From: Candidatus Woesebacteria bacterium
GTDB taxonomy: Bacteria; Patescibacteriota; Microgenomatia; UBA8517
NCBI GenBank assembly: GCA_027327685.1
Contig: DAHVYL010000015.1
Coordinates: forward strand, 1-9,852
Direction of reading: 5' to 3'
DNA length: 9,852 nucleotides
Shown here in pieces: positions 6,413-9,852 of this stretch; position 1 is the stretch's first letter; each line of letters starts with the position of its first letter. Made by a program: the position numbers and the translations under genes. The notes under the pieces were generated by a model. It worked only from the letters and a program-made list of their open reading frames with translations, had not been told where the DNA came from and made no database searches.

Positions 6413-6736
6413 TTAGACAACCTTAGGCGTTACCCTCATCGCCGTAAATGTCGGAGGAGCAACCTCGACTCTTCCTATATACTCGGGAAACCCAGGAGCG
6501 GCTACGGCATTAATCAGAACCGCCTCATCGCCCCGGGTTACCCGGAGCGAATAGTGCACACCATCCCCTTCGCGAGGTTCCGGATAGACCAAAACTTCCG
6601 TTTTTGCTTCAGGAAACTTACCTTTGACTTCTTCTTTTATTTTGGATGTGGAATTGCGGCAGTTATTTGGATCGGTTAAAGAATCGTCTCTCCGAAGGAG
6701 ATCTCTAATAAATTCACCCATAGTCTCTGTCGACAT
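6413..6736 (-). CDS. Small protein of unknown function (107 aa)
   Basis: I do not recognise this protein. It is soluble-looking, with no membrane segment or signal peptide. The N-terminal 20 residues are charged and probably helical; residues 46-66 and 72-102 look like beta-strands rich in Val, Pro and Ala (VHYSLRV, VLINAVAAPGFPEYIG). Cys26, His61 and Asn76 occur in the order and setting seen in small transglutaminase/papain-like folds (CRNS, HYSLRV, VLIN), but this is a weak resemblance. It is read as a gene because it is a clean frame with coding-like codons, ends 14 bp from the converging HAD-GNAT gene, and has several -10-like boxes upstream. It uses CGG and CGC arginine codons and more GC than its neighbours, which may hint at separate origin. 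ATG 6736 is chosen; ATG 6721 (M6) is an alternative. There is no Shine-Dalgarno site. Confidence 0.6.
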   Translation of the reverse strand: MSTETMGEFIRDLLRRDDSLTDPNNCRNSTSKIKEEVKGKFPEAKTEVLVYPEPREGDGVHYSLRVTRGDEAVLINAVAAPGFPEYIGRVEVAPPTFTAMRVTPKVV

Positions 6737-6743
6737 AATATTA

Positions 6744-6762
6744 ATTATCTAGATATATTATA
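6744..6762 (-). promoter_or_regulatory. Candidate -10 elements before the small unknown gene
   Basis: Two -10-like boxes are stacked on the minus strand: TATAAT (6762-6757) and GATAAT (6749-6744). GATAAT is exactly 7 bp from the ATG at 6736, the same distance as TATAAT before murB, so it would also give a leaderless mRNA. TATAAT would give a leader of about 14 bases. Neither has a good -35 at 17 bp. The region is very AT-rich, so chance matches are likely. Confidence 0.3.
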
Positions 6763-6780
6763 TAGTTTATTACTATAAAC
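6761..6780. repeat. Small AT-rich inverted repeats upstream of the unknown gene
   Basis: Two perfect six-base dyads overlap here: TATAGT (6761-6766) with ACTATA (6772-6777), and GTTTAT (6765-6770) with ATAAAC (6775-6780). They sit directly upstream of the TATAAT box, where an operator could lie. In a 90-bp AT-rich gap such short dyads can arise by chance. Confidence 0.3.
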
Positions 6781-6785
6781 ACCAT

Positions 6786-6814
6786 GATATACTTTGTACG
6801 TGAGTTCCGATCAA
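6786..6814 (-). promoter_or_regulatory. Candidate sigma-70 promoter between glmS and the small gene
   Basis: On the minus strand TTGATC (6814-6809), a 17-bp spacer and TATATC (6791-6786) form a moderate promoter: four of six bases match at each box. Transcription would start near 6780 and run to the small gene through the dyads, giving a leader of about 45 bases. No intrinsic terminator for glmS is visible in the same gap, so the small gene could also be read through from glmS. Confidence 0.35.
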
Positions 6815-6826
6815 TTTTTGGGAAAG

Positions 6827-8599
6827 CTATTTAACGGTTACAGATTTTGCCAAATTCCTGGGTTTATCCGGATCAAGGCCTTTTCTCATGGTCAGATAGT
6901 AGGCAAGGAGTTGGGCAACAACCACCTCAGGGATAATGGTAGATTCTCCCGCATCCGGAACATTTATATAATAATCAAAAATCTCATGGGGTTTATGGGA
7001 AATCCCGATTATGAAACCCCCTCTGGCTCTCATTTCCATTGCTCCGGCCAGATTAGCCCCATAGGTTTCATCATTGGGGAGGAAGCTTATGCACGGAGTT
7101 CCTTTTTCGATAAGGGCAAGGGGACCGTGCTTTAACTCTCCTGCGGCTAAGCCTTCGGCATGAATGTATGAAATTTCCTTGATTTTGAGTGCCGTCTCAA
7201 GACTCGCCGGATAGGAAAGCCCTCGTCCAATTACGTAAACGTGCTTTTTACCTACAATCAACCCGGCCAATTTGTCTATTTTTTTCAAAGACCCGGGTGA
7301 GAGTACATGCTTCATGGAGCCAACCGCCTGCATTAAGGATTTCTGGCCTTTCCTGACTCCGCCGTTTAGGGAGTTAGCCAAAAGTACCAAATGAGCTACC
7401 ATTCCCGTAAAAGCCTTTGTCGAGGCAACTGCCTTTTCCTGACCCGCCATGATCAACATTTTGTGGTCAGACAGTCTATATAAGGACGAGCCGGGAACGT
7501 TGACTAAACTCAGAATTTTTGCATCCCGATTCTTGGCTTTTTTGACCGATTCCAGAATGTCCATTGTTTCCCCGGACTGCGAAATGGCAATCACCAAACT
7601 GTCTTTATTTAAAAAATCCAGACTATAGCCGAATTCGCTGCCAATCGCAAAATTAACATGTCTTTTTGCCAGCTTGGAAAAAAGATACGAGCCGGCAAGG
7701 CAGGCATATGAAGCCGTCCCACAACCGACCAAATAGGTTCCTCTGGCCTCTCTGATTATTTTTGCCATTTCCTTAGCCTGGGAAGCTCCCAAAGAGGCAA
7801 TATCGGCAATGATTTGAGGCTGCTCAAAAATTTCTTTAAGCATATAAAATTCATATTTGCCTTTTCCGCCCTGTTCGACCCTCCAATCCAGTTTTCTCCT
7901 GTCCGGAATTATTTTTCTGGCCGTTTTTACGTTCAGAATTGTAACTTTATCGGAGGCGAGTATGGCCATTTCATTATCTTCAAGAAAATATACTTCCTTT
8001 GTGTAAGGAAGTAGGGCAGAGGCATCGCTTGCCAAAAAATTTTCATTCTTCCCAAATCCTATCACCAAGGGAGATCCGTTCCTGGCAGCCACCAACAAGT
8101 TTTCTTTAGTACTGACGGCTATCACCGCATTAAGGCCCTCCATTTGATTAAATGCCGTTCTGACCGCTTCGGTAAAGGGTTCCTTTTTACTGATGTCTTC
8201 AAGCAGATGTGTTAATGTCTCCGTATCCGTCTCGGAAACAAATTTATGACCTTTTTTCAATAATTTTTGCTTAATTCCCTCGTAGTTTTCGAAGATTCCG
8301 TTATGAATAACGGCAATTTCGCCGTTACAGTCAAGGTGCGGGTGTGCATTTTGATCGGTTACCCCACCGTGTGTTGCCCACCTGGTATGGCCGAAGGAAA
8401 GAGAACCTCCAGGAAGATCGTTGACATTGGCATTTCCTATTTTACCGGTCTTTTTCTTCACAACAATCGTGTTTTTCTTCTCCGGAATTACCCCGACTCC
8501 CCAGCTGTCATATCCGCGGTATTCAAGACTTTTCAAGCCATTAAAAACTAATTTCTGACCGTCATTTCTTTTACCGACATATCCGAATATTCCGCACAT
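6827..8599 (-). CDS. glmS: GlmS, glutamine:fructose-6-phosphate aminotransferase (isomerizing)
   Basis: This 590-residue enzyme makes glucosamine-6-phosphate from fructose-6-phosphate and glutamine, the entry step to UDP-GlcNAc. The start is fixed by Cys2 (MCGIFGYVG), which becomes the N-terminal nucleophile. The glutaminase domain (1 to about 230) has EYRGYDSWG (26-34), HTRWATHG (71-78) and HNGIFENY (99-106). KYEFYMLKEI (248-257) leads to the first SIS domain with GCGTASYAC (292-300) and SQSGETMD (340-347). The second SIS domain has IGRG (457-460) and AEGLAAGELKHGPLALI (481-497), including the family's catalytic Glu, Lys and His. The C-terminus PRNLAKSVTVK matches the conserved tail. Length is close to the usual about 600 residues. 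It starts 11 bp after the yvcK stop, with no Shine-Dalgarno site and no room for a glmS ribozyme. YDSWG replaces the more common YDSAG. Confidence 0.97.
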   Translation of the reverse strand: MCGIFGYVGKRNDGQKLVFNGLKSLEYRGYDSWGVGVIPEKKNTIVVKKKTGKIGNANVNDLPGGSLSFGHTRWATHGGVTDQNAHPHLDCNGEIAVIHNGIFENYEGIKQKLLKKGHKFVSETDTETLTHLLEDISKKEPFTEAVRTAFNQMEGLNAVIAVSTKENLLVAARNGSPLVIGFGKNENFLASDASALLPYTKEVYFLEDNEMAILASDKVTILNVKTARKIIPDRRKLDWRVEQGGKGKYEFYMLKEIFEQPQIIADIASLGASQAKEMAKIIREARGTYLVGCGTASYACLAGSYLFSKLAKRHVNFAIGSEFGYSLDFLNKDSLVIAISQSGETMDILESVKKAKNRDAKILSLVNVPGSSLYRLSDHKMLIMAGQEKAVASTKAFTGMVAHLVLLANSLNGGVRKGQKSLMQAVGSMKHVLSPGSLKKIDKLAGLIVGKKHVYVIGRGLSYPASLETALKIKEISYIHAEGLAAGELKHGPLALIEKGTPCISFLPNDETYGANLAGAMEMRARGGFIIGISHKPHEIFDYYINVPDAGESTIIPEVVVAQLLAYYLTMRKGLDPDKPRNLAKSVTVK

Positions 8600-8610
8600 A
8601 TTTTTTAAAA

Positions 8611-9627
8611 CTATTCGAAAAGTGGATACGAACCGATAATGTTCAGGATTGCCTCACGAAGCTTATCCGGATCGTGACGAATCATGCTTCTTGCCACAGT
8701 ATCCCCCCTTTCCTTCTCCGAGATTTTATCAGAAAGAAGGTCGGTTCTTACTATTTTGGCCCCATTGCCGAAAATATTGGCTTTCAGATCGTCTTTTACG
8801 GGGAAAGTCTCTTCACGCGCATATGCTTTAAGTGCCGGCTTGGGAAAATTATTATTGCTATTGACCAAAACTTTCTTTATAAGTCTTAAGGGCATGTATT
8901 TTTTCAGATCGGTGAAAAAGTCCGACAAGGCATATCCTGGAGTTTCACTGCGCGAATTCATCAGATTGGCAATAAACAAGATTTCTCCTTTGGTTTTTTT
9001 TAAAGCATCCGTAACACCGTCAACCACCAGATTGGCAATTGTGTTGGTGTAAAAGTCCCCCGGCCCGATGATTATAAGGTCTGCCTCCAAAATTGCTTTT
9101 TTGGCCTTGGAATTTAGCTTCACCGCCGGCACAATTTTTAAATTTTTAATTCTGACTCCCGCACTTTCCGATACGTCTATATTATGTTCACCGAGAGCCT
9201 CGGAGCCATCTTCATATTGAGCCATTAGCTTGGCGTTATCGTAGCTGATCGGAATAATATCTCCTTTTACCTGTAAAAGCCTGCAAGTTTCCTCGATGCC
9301 CTTCTTTTGCGAACCCATGATATCAGCCATTGCCGCCATGAAAAGATTCCCGAATGTCATTCCGTCCAAACCCTTCCCTCCCTTGCTGTAGCGGTATGTA
9401 AAAAGCTTCCTCAAAACCGTTTTGTTCTCGGAAAGGGCGACAATCGCCTGCCTGATACCCGAGGTCGGAAGTAGTCCAAATTCGTCGCGGATTACGCGAT
9501 TTGAACCTCCATCATCCAGCATTGTCATTAACATTGTAATCCGAACCGGGGCGCGGCTTAAACCTGAAGCAACAACGTACGAACCCGTCCCACCCCCAAT
9601 AATGACAACGTTGGGAATTTTATCCAT
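8611..9627 (-). CDS. yvcK: YvcK/GlmR-family protein (CofD-like, UDP-GlcNAc-responsive regulator)
   Basis: The 338-residue protein shows a Rossmann-type start VVIIGGGTGSYVVASGL (7-23), LDDGGSNRVIRDEFG (37-51), the region TSGIRQAIVAL (55-65), GNLFMAAMADIMG (93-105), GPGDFYTNTIANLVVDGV (188-205) and SETPGYALSDF (227-237), all in the YvcK order. In Bacillus and Mycobacterium, members bind UDP-GlcNAc and affect cell shape and carbon flow; Bacillus YvcK (GlmR) acts on GlmS. The gene's position immediately before glmS and overlapping murA supports such a role here. It departs from common forms in having GPGDFYTN for GPGSLYTS and SRSET for TQPGET, so ligand binding may differ. ATG 9627 is chosen, giving an 8-bp overlap with the murA stop (ATGGATAA). 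A TTG at 9636, with GGAG 9 bp upstream, would add three residues and cannot be excluded. Confidence 0.92.
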   Translation of the reverse strand: MDKIPNVVIIGGGTGSYVVASGLSRAPVRITMLMTMLDDGGSNRVIRDEFGLLPTSGIRQAIVALSENKTVLRKLFTYRYSKGGKGLDGMTFGNLFMAAMADIMGSQKKGIEETCRLLQVKGDIIPISYDNAKLMAQYEDGSEALGEHNIDVSESAGVRIKNLKIVPAVKLNSKAKKAILEADLIIIGPGDFYTNTIANLVVDGVTDALKKTKGEILFIANLMNSRSETPGYALSDFFTDLKKYMPLRLIKKVLVNSNNNFPKPALKAYAREETFPVKDDLKANIFGNGAKIVRTDLLSDKISEKERGDTVARSMIRHDPDKLREAILNIIGSYPLFE

Positions 9628-9852
9628 CCTTTTCAAAAATCTCCGCTCCCAGTGAGCGAAGCCTTTGTCCTATATTCTCATACCCTCTTTCGACAACTTC
9701 CACATTTTCTATTTCACTCCTACCCGAAGCCGTAAGAGCGGCCAAAATCACCGAGATACCGGCTCTGATATCTTTACAGAACAGTCTGTCGCTCATTAAA
9801 GGTGTCGGACCGTCAACAATCACCCGGTGGGGGTCGGCTATAAATATTTTTG
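9620..9852 (-). CDS. murA: MurA, UDP-GlcNAc 1-carboxyvinyltransferase (C-terminal end only)
   Basis: Only the last 76 whole codons are inside the window; the frame is open to the right edge. MurA transfers enolpyruvate from PEP to UDP-GlcNAc, the committed step to peptidoglycan. The visible part has DPHRVIVDGPTPL, then CKDIRAGISVILAAL (matching the family's DLRAGAALVIAGL) and VERGYENIGQRLRSLGAEI, the classic MurA C-terminal signature with its conserved Arg. The catalytic Cys loop is outside the window. The stop (TAA at 9622-9620) lies within the start of yvcK, so the two are probably co-transcribed and translationally coupled. EPSP synthase relatives are unlikely because the RGYE...LRSLGA ending is MurA-specific. 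Confidence 0.92.
   Translation of the reverse strand, partial: KIFIADPHRVIVDGPTPLMSDRLFCKDIRAGISVILAALTASGRSEIENVEVVERGYENIGQRLRSLGAEIFEKDG

Noticed and set aside
6395..6416. Inverted repeat CTAAT...ATTAG spanning the two converging stop codons, as a bidirectional terminator
   Set aside because: The stem is only 5 bp, AT-rich, with a 12-base loop and no proper U-tract. It mainly reflects two stop codons facing each other.
8600..8610. glmS ribozyme or other leader riboswitch before glmS
   Set aside because: Only 11 bases separate yvcK and glmS, so there is no space for a structured leader.
1..9852. Alternative genetic code with TGA as glycine or tryptophan
   Set aside because: No TGA stop is used at the eight visible gene ends (five TAA, three TAG), but no in-frame TGA occurs within any gene and Gly and Trp use standard codons. 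Eight stops are too few to claim TGA avoidance.

Overview
This window is a dense peptidoglycan-precursor region. Almost all genes lie on the minus strand, so transcription runs right to left. In that order the genes are: the 3' end of murA, yvcK/glmR, glmS, a small unknown gene, then a fused murE-glmU gene, murC, murB, and murD (cut by the left edge). One gene, encoding a HAD-like plus GNAT-like two-domain protein, lies on the plus strand between the two minus-strand blocks. There is no intergenic stretch above about 90 bp, and I saw no tRNA, rRNA, CRISPR array, insertion sequence or long repeat.

Organism: the protein motifs are bacterial. Moderately AT-rich DNA, tight packing with 8-bp overlaps, a GlmU reduced to its uridylyltransferase half, short MurC and MurE, and mostly missing Shine-Dalgarno sites recall Candidate Phyla Radiation (Patescibacteria) genomes, perhaps Microgenomates. 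This is inference from style; no marker gene for taxonomy is present. Standard stop codons fit: all eight visible stops are TAA or TAG, and no TGA falls inside a gene.

Layout. Right block (6413-9852, minus): murA 3' end, yvcK and glmS are closely coupled (8-bp overlap, then an 11-bp gap), followed by a 90-bp AT-rich spacer and the 107-residue unknown gene. Middle (5226-6398, plus): the HAD-GNAT gene, divergent from murE-glmU and convergent with the small gene. Left block (1-5162, minus): murE-glmU, murC, murB and murD with spacings of -8, +8 and +11 bp.

How they work together: GlmS makes glucosamine-6-phosphate. The GlmU domain makes UDP-GlcNAc from GlcNAc-1-phosphate. MurA (with MurB) converts this to UDP-MurNAc, and MurC, MurD and MurE add the first three stem-peptide residues. 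YvcK/GlmR is known in Firmicutes to bind UDP-GlcNAc and to control GlmS, so its place directly before glmS suggests a local feedback module. GlmM, the glucosamine-1-phosphate acetyltransferase, MurF, Ddl and MraY are not in the window. The most notable features are the MurE-GlmU fusion, the uncharacterised HAD-GNAT protein, the small unknown protein, and promoter-like TGATATAAT elements that sit so close to the murE-glmU and murB start codons that the transcripts would be leaderless or nearly so.
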